Of a DNA stretch of 64,000 bases, positions 1 through 9,018 are shown in pieces. Below the pieces are notes generated by a model. The model did no database searches and was not told where the DNA came from. It was given only the letters and a program-made list of their open reading frames with translations. Position 1 is the first letter of the stretch, and every line of letters starts with the position of its first letter. Made by a program: the position numbers and the translations under genes. Location: NCBI GenBank assembly GCA_016714535.1, contig JADKDR010000013.1:62001-126000 (forward strand), read 5' to 3'. The DNA is from Bacteroidota bacterium. Lineage in GTDB: Bacteria; Bacteroidota; Bacteroidia; AKYH767-A; OLB10.

Positions 1-657
1 TCACCCTTGGTGTATATGTCAGTAAAAATACAGCCATTTGTGTGTCGCGAATTTATTTTAACCTCTCCGGTTGTGATGATTGGAAATTTGGAGAAGGTAA
101 CTAATCCAAAATGCTCAGTTTTATTTAACGTAGAAGTATAGAGATAATGCACATAACGCATATCTAAAATTTGTTTCAATGTATCAATGTTTTCGAACCC
201 GGCTTTAGGATTGTCATTAGTAAAAAATTCCTGAAAACAGATTACATCCACATCCATGGTGTCCAATTGCCTCATGATTTTGCTCCGTGTTTCTTTGTTT
301 TTGGTCCAATTATACAGATCAAACAAGCGTACATTGTAACTGGCAACCTTTATTGTGGTTGAACTATCAGTTTTAACGGTGCGTTTATAAAAATTGAAAC
401 AACTGCTAAAGATGCTAAAGCCCATCATTAATGGAATAAGCGGAACTAATAACATCACCCTTTGTCTGATAAACCAGTATAAGGCCACTAGTAAACAAAC
501 CAGATAGATATATTGGAAAATGTATGATAGGAATAGTAAGTAGCCAGATTGCTTAGGACTTATATAGTGTGCAACAGTGCATGCAGCCAATAATAGGGCA
601 AACACGATAGTAATACCAACTGATATGAAAATGTATAAATTTGTAAACCTTAGTCAA
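1..657 (-). CDS. Endonuclease/exonuclease/phosphatase family membrane protein (C-terminus beyond window)
   Basis: The minus strand reads a membrane-anchored endonuclease/exonuclease/phosphatase domain protein. Two hydrophobic segments (about 440-620) precede a typical domain start: the strand with SYNVRLF (metal-ligand Asn), then DVICFQEFF with the metal-binding Glu, then HFGLVTFSKFPI. The frame is still open at base 1, so the catalytic His/Asp residues are off the window. No ATG lies before the first membrane segment. The main frame is closed by TGA at 656-654, while a neighbouring frame offers TTG at 657-655 and a plausible N-terminus. A one-base indel near 627-632 would join them. The start is therefore uncertain. 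The family includes nucleases and phosphodiesterases, so the substrate cannot be named. Confidence 0.75.
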
Positions 658-768
658 TGGGATTTATTCTTAGCGCATCATACAAAAAATGCTTAGTGTC
701 TTCGATTAGAGATGCGATGCAAAAGAAAAGAAAATATTAGTTAATGCAAACATGAATTATAACTGAAT

Positions 769-1389
769 CTAATTAATTGGTTTCAGCAATTTGCTTTCGT
801 AAATCGCTTGTGGAGATATTACCTTTTCTTCCAAAGGTACCTGATGGTTAAAACGTTGGTATAGTTGGTTCTTAACAATCGGGTGCGTGAGATCAAATTC
901 TTTAAGCTGTTGCAGTTTGCCAACTTCGATGCCTTCAGTTTTGTAAATTTTCCAAACCAGTTCGCTACAGTACAGTTTCTCATCGCTCCAACCAAAAAGG
1001 AAATCATAATTTTTCCCAACTAATTTTTTACCATATGTTTTCATCCGCAAATGAGTTGCTTCATCAAGACGCGATTCATCTTGTAAGCGCATTACTTTGT
1101 AAAAGCCATCATCGCCTCTTGCTATCCAGTCTTGTAACGGGGTAACACATACAGGTTGTATGGCTTCGAGCACATACCATTTTTCATTGTCTTTAAATAC
1201 AATTCCGCAATGGGTAAATTGGCTATGTGTGGCTAGTTTTATTGCTAAGCCCTGTCCGGCATCGTTCGATTGAAAAATTATATCGCCTTCTCTAAAGCCA
1301 ACGTCTTTTTTCTTGTAATCTGTAATTTGCGCTTCGCTAAATAAGCATAGCATTATGTCTATAAAGAATAATTTTATGAATGTTTTCAT
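769..1389 (-). CDS. YiiX/YebB-like NlpC/P60-superfamily cysteine hydrolase, secreted
   Basis: This 206-residue protein has an N-terminal signal-like hydrophobic stretch (residues 1-20, ending FSEAQ). A circularly permuted papain-like fold of the YiiX/DUF830 type follows. GDIIFQSNDAGQG opens the domain, THCGIVF (about residue 59) carries the expected catalytic His, and KLYCSELVWKIY (about residue 140) carries the expected nucleophilic Cys. Members of this family are thought to be amidases or peptidases acting on peptide, peptidoglycan or lipid substrates; the substrate here is not evident. The gene stands alone, with about 110 bases separating it from the upstream membrane phosphatase-family gene. 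Confidence 0.8.
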   Translation of the reverse strand: MKTFIKLFFIDIMLCLFSEAQITDYKKKDVGFREGDIIFQSNDAGQGLAIKLATHSQFTHCGIVFKDNEKWYVLEAIQPVCVTPLQDWIARGDDGFYKVMRLQDESRLDEATHLRMKTYGKKLVGKNYDFLFGWSDEKLYCSELVWKIYKTEGIEVGKLQQLKEFDLTHPIVKNQLYQRFNHQVPLEEKVISPQAIYESKLLKPIN

Positions 1390-1820
1390 ATCCGTAATTT
1401 TAGGAACTAACGATTATTGGCTTGTGCTTAGTGTGTAAGACGAATGTAAAATGTGTTGCCGCTTAAGAAAGAACGTAGTTGAAATTAGCTACATGAGTAG
1501 GGTATAAGGGACGTTTATTCTCACATTTTTCAGCAGGTGTCTTTCTTATTTTGTTGTAGAATGCCTTATCTTGTTAATATGAGTTTACCTCGTATAACTC
1601 TCAATATTAGTTTAGACGAAACATTTAAATTAATCGCATCAAGAAACTTTGATGGACGTTATATTTTTTTCTGTATGCATAATTTCCAAATCCCTGATAG
1701 GAATATTGTATTGCTAATGTGTTGCTCTTCTTAATACTAACAATCAGAGCTAAGCATTTTTCTTTTTTGAATCGATGATTAGCAGTTAGCATGGGCATTC
1801 GAATTGATTTATCTACAAAA
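1390..1820. other. Intergenic stretch without a convincing gene
   Basis: The roughly 430 bases between the YiiX-like gene and the dnaA terminator hold only short ORFs without recognisable motifs or signal peptides. I see no tRNA-like or repeat structure here. Confidence 0.5.
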
Positions 1821-1850
1821 AAAAACTCCGGCAATTTTGCCGGAGTTTTT
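1821..1850 (-). terminator. Rho-independent terminator downstream of dnaA
   Basis: A perfect inverted repeat with arms ACTCCGGCAA and TTGCCGGAGT at 1825-1846 is flanked by A5 and T5 runs, so it can stop transcription on either strand. It lies 23 bases past the dnaA stop codon and most simply terminates the dnaA transcript. Confidence 0.85.
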
Positions 1851-1872
1851 CTGATTTTGTTTTTAGTTCGTG

Positions 1873-3309
1873 TTACTTGGTGTTAATACTTATTAGTTTG
1901 TGTAAATCCTGAACCTGAGCTTTAAATTTCTTATCGGTTTCAATCAAGTTATTTACTGTTCGGCAGGCATGCAAAACAGTGGCATGATCCTTTCCACCGC
2001 AGTGCATTCCTATATTAGAAAGTGACGATTTGGTAAAACTCTTGCTAAAATACATGGCTAATTGTCGGGCTTGCACTACTTCACGTTTGCGTGTTTTTGA
2101 CTTCATCAGTTCCAAAGGAAGGTCGAAATAATCACATACTACCTTTTGAATATAGTCGATAGATATTTCGTGCGAATTATTTTTCACAAACTTATCTATC
2201 ATTTGCTTAGCAAGCTCCAGCGTTATAGCTTTTTTGTTTAGCGATGCCTGGGCAATTATCGAAATAAGGGCGCCTTCTAATTCGCGAATATTATTGGTAA
2301 TGCTGTAGGCAATATACTCAGTAACTTCAGGAGGTAATTCAATACCATCAAGATACATTTTCTTTTTCAGGATAGCAATGCGAGTTTCTAAATCGGGTGC
2401 TTGCAGGTCGGCACTTAAACCCCACTTAAATCGTGATAAAAGTCGTTGTTCCATTCCTTGCAAATCAACCGGAGCTTTGTCAGAGGTAAGTATTAATTGC
2501 TTACCATTTTGATGAAGGTGATTGAAAATTTGGAAAAACACATCTTGTGTTTTTTCTTTTCCTGAGAAAAACTGAATATCGTCTATGATCAATACATCTA
2601 TCATTTGATAGAAATGTACAAAATCGTTTTGAGCATTGTTTTTTACCGCATCAATAAATTGATGAATAAAACGGTCGCTTGGTACATAAAGAACAGTAAG
2701 CTCCGGAAACAAATTTTTGATTTCAATTCCAATAGCATGTGCTAAATGTGTTTTTCCTAAACCCACACCACCATAGATTAATAGTGGATTAAATGAAGTG
2801 CCTCCCGGTTTTTTGCTTACTGCATAACCGGCACTGCGTGCCAGGCGATTGCAATCGCCTTCGATAAATGAATCGAAAGTATAGGCTGCATTTAGTTGTG
2901 AGTCTATTTCCAACTTTTTTAATCCGGGTATTACAAATGGATTAGGTATAGCTCCAGACAAAGTACCAGGAACATTTACCGTGGAGTTTTTTAAATCACC
3001 AGTTGTCTTGCCAGGAAATTTGACAGTGTAAGGTTTGTCGTTGTGATTTACGTTTTGCATAACGATACTGTATTCGAGACGTCCGCTCGTGCCTAATTCC
3101 TTTTTTATAGTTTTACGCAACAAGTCAATGTAGTGTTCTTCGAGCCATTCATAAACGAACTGACTGGGAACTTCAATGGTAAGGATGTTGCTTTCTAATT
3201 TTATTGGTTTAATTGGCTCGAACCAAGTCTTAAAATTTTGCTGGCTTACATTGTCTTTTATGAGTTTGATACAATTATCCCAAACACTTGCAAAATTTTT
3301 TTCCATCAT
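1873..3309 (-). CDS. dnaA: Chromosomal replication initiator DnaA
   Basis: This 478-residue protein has full DnaA architecture. Domain I (residues 1-85) contains the WxxC/WF motifs of the N-terminal fold. A short linker precedes the AAA+ domain with Walker A GGVGLGKT (180-187) and Walker B LIIDDIQ (240-246). The C-terminal domain IV carries the DnaA-box signature GGKDHATVLHACRTV (about 436-450). It binds ATP and origin DNA to start replication. Two consecutive ATGs (3309 and 3306) could serve as start. The gene is monocistronic, with its own promoter about 95 bases upstream and a strong terminator. No cluster of DnaA boxes lies beside it, so the origin is not obviously here. Confidence 0.98.
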   Translation of the reverse strand: MMEKNFASVWDNCIKLIKDNVSQQNFKTWFEPIKPIKLESNILTIEVPSQFVYEWLEEHYIDLLRKTIKKELGTSGRLEYSIVMQNVNHNDKPYTVKFPGKTTGDLKNSTVNVPGTLSGAIPNPFVIPGLKKLEIDSQLNAAYTFDSFIEGDCNRLARSAGYAVSKKPGGTSFNPLLIYGGVGLGKTHLAHAIGIEIKNLFPELTVLYVPSDRFIHQFIDAVKNNAQNDFVHFYQMIDVLIIDDIQFFSGKEKTQDVFFQIFNHLHQNGKQLILTSDKAPVDLQGMEQRLLSRFKWGLSADLQAPDLETRIAILKKKMYLDGIELPPEVTEYIAYSITNNIRELEGALISIIAQASLNKKAITLELAKQMIDKFVKNNSHEISIDYIQKVVCDYFDLPLELMKSKTRKREVVQARQLAMYFSKSFTKSSLSNIGMHCGGKDHATVLHACRTVNNLIETDKKFKAQVQDLHKLISINTK

Positions 3310-3402
3310 TAAAAAATAAAAGGCTTTATAAGATTTGATTTATTCTAAAGGAGTAAACAGAAGTTCTAAAGTGAAATAGGTTTTTTCCTGTCAACCGTGG
3401 TG

Positions 3403-3432
3403 CAAATATAAATTTAGATTTTTATTGCGCAA
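3403..3432 (-). promoter_or_regulatory. Bacteroidota-type promoter of dnaA
   Basis: On the minus strand TTG (3432-3430) and TATATTTG (3410-3403) are separated by 19 bases, matching the phylum -33/-7 pattern. The leader to the dnaA ATG would be about 85-90 bases. Confidence 0.6.
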
Positions 3433-3468
3433 CACAAAGCTGAAGAAAAAAAAGTGAAAATATTTTCT

Positions 3469-4400
3469 TTACCCTCTTGCATAATCAATCACTTTTACAT
3501 TACTACCGGAACTCAAAAATTTCTTAGATTTTTTTTCAAAATAGAAATCTATTTTTCCTAAATAAGCGCCACCAAAGCCAACCTGAGCAATTAGCACCTT
3601 TTTACCATCACGATTGCGGTATTCATAGGGCTTTTCTATCAGTGTATGTGTGTGTCCTCCTATAATCAAATCGATGTTAAGCGATTTCTGAGCCAACACT
3701 ACATCGCTCACTTTTTCATCCTGATACTTAAATCCTAAATGCGACAGACAAATTATAAGATCGCATTTTTTTTGATGTTTTAGTGTATGGGTAATTACGG
3801 CAGCTTTTTGCAAAGGATCGGTATAAACAAGTCCACTCCAAAGTTTTTCACTTACAAGCCCTGCTAAATCTATGCCAACTCCAAAAACGCCTATTCGAAT
3901 ATCTTCTTTTTCAAAAATTTTATATGGTAAAATTTTCCTTCAAGTGATGTTCCCTTAATTTCGTAATTGCAATTTAGCAATGGGAAGTTTGTGTGAGGTA
4001 GTTGTTTTACAAGTCCATCTATTCCTAAATCAAAATCATGATTGCCTACTGTGCCTGCATCATACTGTGTGCGACTCATTAGTTTCATTTCAAGTTCGCC
4101 TTTGTATAAATTAAAATAAGGAGTACCCTGAAATATGTCTCCTGCATCAAGCAAAAGAAGATTTTTATTTTCGTTTCGAATTTTTGTAACCAGGTCATAT
4201 CGATTTGCTGCTCCTCCCAAACCCGGATATTTAGGGTCGTTTTCTGGAAAGGGATCAATATGACTATGTACATCGTTTGTATGCAACACGGTAAGTTTTA
4301 CAATTTCGCTAGAGGCATTGGCCTCAAAAGGCAATTGTGCCAAGCCTGCTGCTGCAGCGGCAACAGAGATTTGACTAATAAATGTTCTTCTACTTGACAT
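3469..4400 (-). CDS. 5'-nucleotidase metallophosphatase-domain protein (frameshifted)
   Basis: This is the calcineurin-like half of a UshA-type 5'-nucleotidase. An N-terminal MSSRRTFI with a hydrophobic stretch resembles a Tat-type signal. Metal-ligand motifs follow: LHTNDVHSHID, DAGDIFQG, GNHDFD, then IGGHTHT. The first frame (4400-3891, 169 residues) stops early and the rest (to 3469) is in another frame. Restoring one A in the AAAATTTT run at 3929-3936 joins them into 310 residues (IGVFGVGIDLAG across the seam). The gene overlaps the upstream gene, which encodes the matching 5'-nucleotidase C-terminal domain, by 11 bases. Together the pair looks like one enzyme made as two polypeptides that hydrolyse nucleotides or related phosphoesters in the periplasm. 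Confidence 0.85.
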
Positions 4401-5142
4401 TGGTAATTCTCCCTTCTAGTTTGGCCTCAACCGTTTTATTTTGATTAGTTAGCGATTTAATATAATTGATTAGTATATCGCGTATATATATTCCAGTATT
4501 TATGCGATTAACCGGATTAGCAAGTACGGTGAGTTTATCGCCACCGTTGGCAAGAAAATCTGAAGTCATCAATGTATAGGTTCGTGAAGTATCGATAGGT
4601 GATTGATTAATAGTTATGCTTACTGCTTTTTGGTCTTTAATGGTCAATTGAATTCCTGATACCGGCATACCATCTTTGGCAGCAATAAAATCAGCAAGTT
4701 TAAGTAACGTGCTACCAGTAATTTCAACAATCGTAATTTCATTATCAAAAGGCATTAACTCAAACATGTCGTAAATTTTAATATCGCCCACAGCTATTGA
4801 TTTGCGCAATCCACCATTGTTTAAGAAGCAAAAATCAACTCGACCATACTTATTTAATGAAGCTACATATTGCATGCATGCATCTGTTGCAAAATTTCCC
4901 AGATTACCCTCAGGGGTTGACTTGGTTAATGGAGTGCTGCATGTGCCTATTACTTCTCCAAATTGTTTATCAATTTCAATTTTATATGGGGCAATCAAAT
5001 TAGTAAAGCCGGTGTCGGCAGGTGTTTCTAAGTCTGCCTTTAATGCCATAGTGCCAGCCTCTATGCGAGGCATTAACGATACTTTGCTGCTGCGGCAGGC
5101 AACGACTGCGAGTAAGCAAAGTAGATATGAAATATTTCTCAT
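4390..5142 (-). CDS. 5'-nucleotidase C-terminal domain lipoprotein
   Basis: A 250-residue protein begins with a lipobox-like LLAVVAC and is probably a lipoprotein. The remainder is a 5_nucleotid_C domain: the motif GNLGNFATDAC, FLNNGGLRKSI, YDMFELMPFDNEI and the substrate-binding SDFLANGGDKLT near the C-terminus. In UshA-type enzymes this domain supplies nucleoside binding, while the metal site sits in the N-terminal metallophosphatase domain, which is encoded by the next gene downstream with an 11-base overlap. The order (substrate domain first, catalytic domain second) is reversed relative to the usual single-chain protein. Confidence 0.88.
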   Translation of the reverse strand: MRNISYLLCLLAVVACRSSKVSLMPRIEAGTMALKADLETPADTGFTNLIAPYKIEIDKQFGEVIGTCSTPLTKSTPEGNLGNFATDACMQYVASLNKYGRVDFCFLNNGGLRKSIAVGDIKIYDMFELMPFDNEITIVEITGSTLLKLADFIAAKDGMPVSGIQLTIKDQKAVSITINQSPIDTSRTYTLMTSDFLANGGDKLTVLANPVNRINTGIYIRDILINYIKSLTNQNKTVEAKLEGRITNVK

Positions 5143-5187
5143 TTCGGTTTTATTACTTGCGAAAATAGATTTTTTTATTTGATAAAA

Positions 5188-5195
5188 TACCTTTG
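5188..5195 (+). promoter_or_regulatory. -7 promoter element upstream of the thioesterase
   Basis: TACCTTTG matches TAnnTTTG and lies 24 bases before the ATG at 5219, implying a leader of under 20 bases. No well-spaced TTG is obvious. Confidence 0.35.
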
Positions 5196-5218
5196 CATCT
5201 TATTTGAAAATTATTTTT

Positions 5219-5617
5219 ATGTTGAATGCCGAATATCATTTGCGAGTACGCTATGCCGAAACTGATAAAATGGGTTATGTTTATTATGGTAATTATGCAA
5301 TTTATTTTGAAGTAGCCCGCGTGGAGTTGCTACGAGAAAATGGTATTACGTATAAGAGCATTGAAGATAGCGGATTTATTATGCCTGTGTTGGAATTTAA
5401 AATAAAATATTTTAAACCGGCTTATTACGATGATGCCTTGGTAATAAGATCTGCAGTGCAATTGATTGGGGATACTAGATTGCAGTTTACACATCAAACG
5501 TACAATGCAGCAAATGTGTTAATTAATAGCGGAGAGGTAACACTTGTAAATGTTGATTCTCGTAACGGAAAGCCTGCTAAGATTGCGCAAAGTATTTTGC
5601 AGTTGTTTGTGCAATAG
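5219..5617 (+). CDS. Acyl-CoA thioesterase, YbgC/4-hydroxybenzoyl-CoA thioesterase family
   Basis: A small hotdog-fold protein of 132 residues. RVRYAETDKMGYVYYGNY is the YbgC/4HBT active-site signature, with the catalytic Asp in AETD, followed by EVARVELLRE and VLEFKIKYFKPAYYDD. These enzymes hydrolyse short-chain or aromatic acyl-CoA thioesters in the cytoplasm. I place the start at ATG 5219, since the TTG 15 bases upstream lies close to the promoter box and adds non-conserved residues. It is divergent from the split nucleotidase and convergent with the secreted protein that follows. Confidence 0.9.
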   Translation: MLNAEYHLRVRYAETDKMGYVYYGNYAIYFEVARVELLRENGITYKSIEDSGFIMPVLEFKIKYFKPAYYDDALVIRSAVQLIGDTRLQFTHQTYNAANVLINSGEVTLVNVDSRNGKPAKIAQSILQLFVQ

Positions 5618-5685
5618 TCCGAATGTTATGCAACATAAGATGAGCTATGTTACGGTTTTGAAGTTTCTGCTCTCACAGCACAACT

Positions 5686-6783
5686 CTAATACACTTTGCC
5701 ATTCCAAAAAACTTTTGTATCGTTTCTTCCTAGTGTATAAATGAGCACATTTCCCTGAAGTTCAGGATTGGTTACTTGTTCTTTTGTAACTTCTATAATT
5801 TTTCCTGCATCAAAAAGCATAAGCCAGCCGTTACGATCTGTCCACGATACTTTGCTTTGCGAGGCAGTTATTTTTTGCGGAATGATATTGTCAAGTGTAT
5901 ACGTTTTTCCGTTGTACCAAACCTTGGTATAATTGTTAGTGGTTGTAAATATGATTAAACTGTCAGTGCACTGATAGGTTTTTGGCCTGAAGCCATCAAC
6001 TTTGTAGTTTTTTCCATTATAAAAAGTCATCAATTCTTCGTTCATGTTAATGTATGTAATCATATCGTTGCCTGCCATCATCTCTAGCGGTGCATTGATA
6101 TCTATATCATATACATTTCCCTGCCAAAATGCTTTAAAATTTATTCCATCGCGATCGGTATAGGCAACAATATTTTGGCCTGCCACAAATTTAAGCATGG
6201 GGCTATAATCGCTCAATCCATAAAACTCGCCATGATACAGCACTTTAAGCCTGTTTGAGCTGTTTACATATGCCAAGGTGTTTTTGCCAAGTGAAAAGCG
6301 TTTTTCAAAATCACGGTCAATGGCAGATACATCGTCAAGCGTGTAGGTGTCACCCTTATAGTATACGTAGTATTGTGTTTGCATACCATCTTTATAAAAC
6401 ACAAGACTATCACTTGTTACCACAAACTCAGCCCATGTGCTCAGAGTTTGATTGCGTTTGCCACTTATTACATCCAATTGTTTGCCTAAAGTAAAACTCA
6501 GAAGGGATGCATTTTCACTTATTGAAGTGATAAAAGCGCCCTCGGTAATATCCGAAATTTGTCCATTGCGGTAGACTCTGAAATTGCCGGCATTGGTGAT
6601 ATATGCCACCCAGTCAAATCCCAAGGCATATTTCTCAACTTTCAAATCTTCCAATTGCTTGAATGTGCCTTTGTCAAAAACTCTAAAACGGTTATATAAA
6701 TCGTGCCACACAGCAATGTTTTGTGCTTGGCATGCAAGGTTTGCTAATAGGAATAGTGCGATTAAGTAAGTGCTTTTTACCAC
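5686..6783 (-). CDS. Secreted repeat protein, possible beta-propeller, function unknown
   Basis: A 365-residue protein with a signal peptide (residues 1-20, ending ACQAQ). The rest is built from units of 35-50 residues that each end in a strand like YHGEFYGL, WQGNVYDI, YNGKNYKV, YNGKTYTL or WNGKVY, preceded by strands such as NIVAYTDRDG or DMITYINMN. I read this as repeated beta-sheet blades, hence probably a beta-propeller exported to the periplasm or surface. No sorting domain or catalytic motif is visible. It starts 6 bases past the rocD stop codon on the same strand, so the two may share a transcript. Confidence 0.75.
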   Translation of the reverse strand: MVKSTYLIALFLLANLACQAQNIAVWHDLYNRFRVFDKGTFKQLEDLKVEKYALGFDWVAYITNAGNFRVYRNGQISDITEGAFITSISENASLLSFTLGKQLDVISGKRNQTLSTWAEFVVTSDSLVFYKDGMQTQYYVYYKGDTYTLDDVSAIDRDFEKRFSLGKNTLAYVNSSNRLKVLYHGEFYGLSDYSPMLKFVAGQNIVAYTDRDGINFKAFWQGNVYDIDINAPLEMMAGNDMITYINMNEELMTFYNGKNYKVDGFRPKTYQCTDSLIIFTTTNNYTKVWYNGKTYTLDNIIPQKITASQSKVSWTDRNGWLMLFDAGKIIEVTKEQVTNPELQGNVLIYTLGRNDTKVFWNGKVY

Positions 6784-6788
6784 GGCAA

Positions 6789-8021
6789 TTATTTCATTGA
6801 TAATATGCTCGTGCGTATAATGTCAATACAATCCATTAGTTGCTCTTCGCTTATAATCAATGGAGGTGCAAAGCGGATTATATAATCGTGCGTAGGTTTT
6901 GCGAGTAATCCGTTTTCTTTAAACTTCATACAAACATTCCAGGCATTAATATTTCCTTCGGGAATAATATCAATGGCACAAAATAATCCTTTGCCTCTAA
7001 CGGCACTTATTATAGTTGTTTGAGATTGAAGTCTAATCAATTCAGATTTGAGCAAGTTGCCTAATCTTGCTGCATTTTCAGGTAGTCTTTCATCAAGTAC
7101 CACACTCATTGCAGCCATAGCTACACGGCAAGCAAGCGGGTTGCCACCATAGGTGCTTCCATGTTGCCCGGGCTTTATACACAGCATAACCTCATCACTG
7201 CAAAGTACTGCCGACACTGGCAATACACCACCCGATAGTGCTTTTCCAAGAACAAGCATATCAGCATGAACCCCTTCGTGGTCACAGGCAAGCATCTTTC
7301 CGGTGCGGCCAATGCCGGTTTGAATTTCGTCAGCTATAAACAATACATTACTTTGCTTGCATAGTTGGTAGGCTTTGGCCAGATAACCTTCGTGCGGAAT
7401 TTGCACTCCTGCTTCGCCTTGTATTGGCTCTATCAAAAATGCAGCAACATTTTTGTTCTCAAGGGCTGTGGCCAATGCATCTACATTATTATATTCAATA
7501 ACTTGAAAGCCTGGTGTGTGTGGTCCAAAATTTCCACGCGACTCAGGGTCGGTACTCATGGATACAATAGAAATAGTGCGGCCATGAAAATTATCACTGC
7601 AAACTAAAATCACGGCCTCATTGGGTGCTATGCCTTTTTTTTCATAAGCCCATTTGCGAGCTAATTTTAAGGAGGTTTCCACTGCTTCGGCACCACTATT
7701 CATAGGCAACAGCTTATCATAGCCAAATAAGTTGCACATAAATTGTGAGTACTCACCGAGCAGGTCGTTATGAAATGCGCGCGAAACCAAATGCAACTCT
7801 TTTGCCTGAGATATTAATGCATCGATAATGCGTGGATGACAATGTCCCTGATTAAGGGCCGAATATGCTGATAGGAAATCGTAATATTTTTTGCCTTCAA
7901 CATCCCAAACATAAACTCCTTCGCCTTTTGAAATTACTACCGGCAATGGATGATAGTTATGGGCACTATATTTTTCTTCTAAATCAATATATTCGTCAGT
8001 ATAAATCATGTTCGGTTTCAT
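6789..8021 (-). CDS. rocD: Ornithine aminotransferase
   Basis: A 410-residue class-III PLP aminotransferase. The N-terminal YSAHNYHPLPVVI followed by GKKYYDFLSAYSALNQGH is characteristic of ornithine-oxo-acid aminotransferase. NSGAEAVE binds cofactor phosphate, IADEIQTGIGRTG carries the PLP-contacting Asp, and LGKALSGG contains the Schiff-base lysine (K260). The enzyme converts ornithine plus 2-oxoglutarate to glutamate semialdehyde plus glutamate, linking arginine and proline metabolism. Length and alignment landmarks fit a complete protein. The secreted repeat protein follows closely on the same strand. Confidence 0.95.
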   Translation of the reverse strand: MKPNMIYTDEYIDLEEKYSAHNYHPLPVVISKGEGVYVWDVEGKKYYDFLSAYSALNQGHCHPRIIDALISQAKELHLVSRAFHNDLLGEYSQFMCNLFGYDKLLPMNSGAEAVETSLKLARKWAYEKKGIAPNEAVILVCSDNFHGRTISIVSMSTDPESRGNFGPHTPGFQVIEYNNVDALATALENKNVAAFLIEPIQGEAGVQIPHEGYLAKAYQLCKQSNVLFIADEIQTGIGRTGKMLACDHEGVHADMLVLGKALSGGVLPVSAVLCSDEVMLCIKPGQHGSTYGGNPLACRVAMAAMSVVLDERLPENAARLGNLLKSELIRLQSQTTIISAVRGKGLFCAIDIIPEGNINAWNVCMKFKENGLLAKPTHDYIIRFAPPLIISEEQLMDCIDIIRTSILSMK

Positions 8022-8106
8022 CCTGATTTTTTTTTACAAAAGTAAGGTAAATTTATTGTTTTAATAAGACAACATTCAATTTATGACAAAGCAATTATGT
8101 TAATTC

Positions 8107-9018
8107 TTATACATTAAAAACAAAACCTTCAAGTGCAAGATCAGTATTAGGAAAAACCTCCTGTGCTTGCTGCAACAATGGTTCGAGGTTCGTATAGCGT
8201 GACGAAAAATGTCCAAGTATCAAGTGTTTTACTTCCGCTTTTAAAGCAATCATGGCGGCATGGCGTGCGGTGCTATGAAATGTTTCGCGGGCACGTTGCT
8301 CCATATCATTCATAAAAGTAGATTCATGGTAAAGCAAGTTAGCGCCTCTTATATCATCAATAATCGATTCGTCATAACAGGTATCGCTGCAATAGGCATA
8401 TTTAATAGGCGGAGTAGGGGTAAGCGTCAGGGTTTCATTTTTTATTAATTCGCCCGTTTCGTCTATATAATCTTCGCCCGCTTTAATGTTATTATAAAAA
8501 GCAATCGGAATGTTTAGTGCCCTTACCTTTTCAATATCCAGATTTCGAAAGTGTTTCTTTTCGGTAAAAACGAAGCCGGTTGTAGGAATACGATGATTGA
8601 GAATAATGGTGCGCACTCTCACATCTGTATCTTCTAATATTACTTTGGTGCTATAATATTGTAATGGATGAAAAATAATGCTAAAACGCAATTCGGTGCT
8701 TGAAACCCGCAGTTGCAGGTCAATTATATCCATAAGATCGGGATGCCCAAAAATATTTAATTCACGTGTGCGGCCGTTTAGGTGCATTGTAAAAATCAAG
8801 CCCATTAGGCCCAAATAATGATCGCCATGTAAATGTGAAATAAAAATATGCTCAATGCGGTTCCAGTTAATCTTGTAACGCAAGAGTTGCATCTGGGTGC
8901 CTTCGCCACAATCAATCAAAAAAAAACGCTCATTCATTTGTAGAACCTGAGCGCTTGGATGTCTGTTGCTGATTGGTGTGGCCGAGTTGCTTCCTAAAAT
9001 AGTAACTTTAAAAGGCAT
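8107..9018 (-). CDS. rnz: Ribonuclease Z (tRNA 3' endonuclease)
   Basis: A 303-residue metallo-beta-lactamase-fold nuclease. It starts FKVTILGSNSATP and has the RNase Z motif SHLHGDH (61-67) for zinc binding, with later ligands in YCSDTCYDE and LILGHFSSRY. FLIDCGEGTQ is also typical. It cleaves tRNA precursors on the 3' side of the discriminator base. Its ATG overlaps the stop codon of the upstream T9SS protein by one base (TAATG), implying translational coupling. Confidence 0.95.
   Translation of the reverse strand: MPFKVTILGSNSATPISNRHPSAQVLQMNERFFLIDCGEGTQMQLLRYKINWNRIEHIFISHLHGDHYLGLMGLIFTMHLNGRTRELNIFGHPDLMDIIDLQLRVSSTELRFSIIFHPLQYYSTKVILEDTDVRVRTIILNHRIPTTGFVFTEKKHFRNLDIEKVRALNIPIAFYNNIKAGEDYIDETGELIKNETLTLTPTPPIKYAYCSDTCYDESIIDDIRGANLLYHESTFMNDMEQRARETFHSTARHAAMIALKAEVKHLILGHFSSRYTNLEPLLQQAQEVFPNTDLALEGFVFNV

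Noticed and set aside
1537..1734. 65-codon plus-strand ORF upstream of the dnaA terminator
   Set aside because: No motif, no signal peptide, no promoter in place; it overlaps a similar-sized minus-strand ORF and is likely chance.
3310..3468. Replication origin beside dnaA
   Set aside because: No cluster of TTATCCACA-like boxes or AT-rich unwinding region is present here. The one TTATCCACA I noticed (near 57386) is inside hutH and is probably chance.
4802..5182. Plus-strand ORF of 126 codons opposite the nucleotidase lipoprotein
   Set aside because: It mirrors a conserved domain on the minus strand and has no recognisable motif or promoter.
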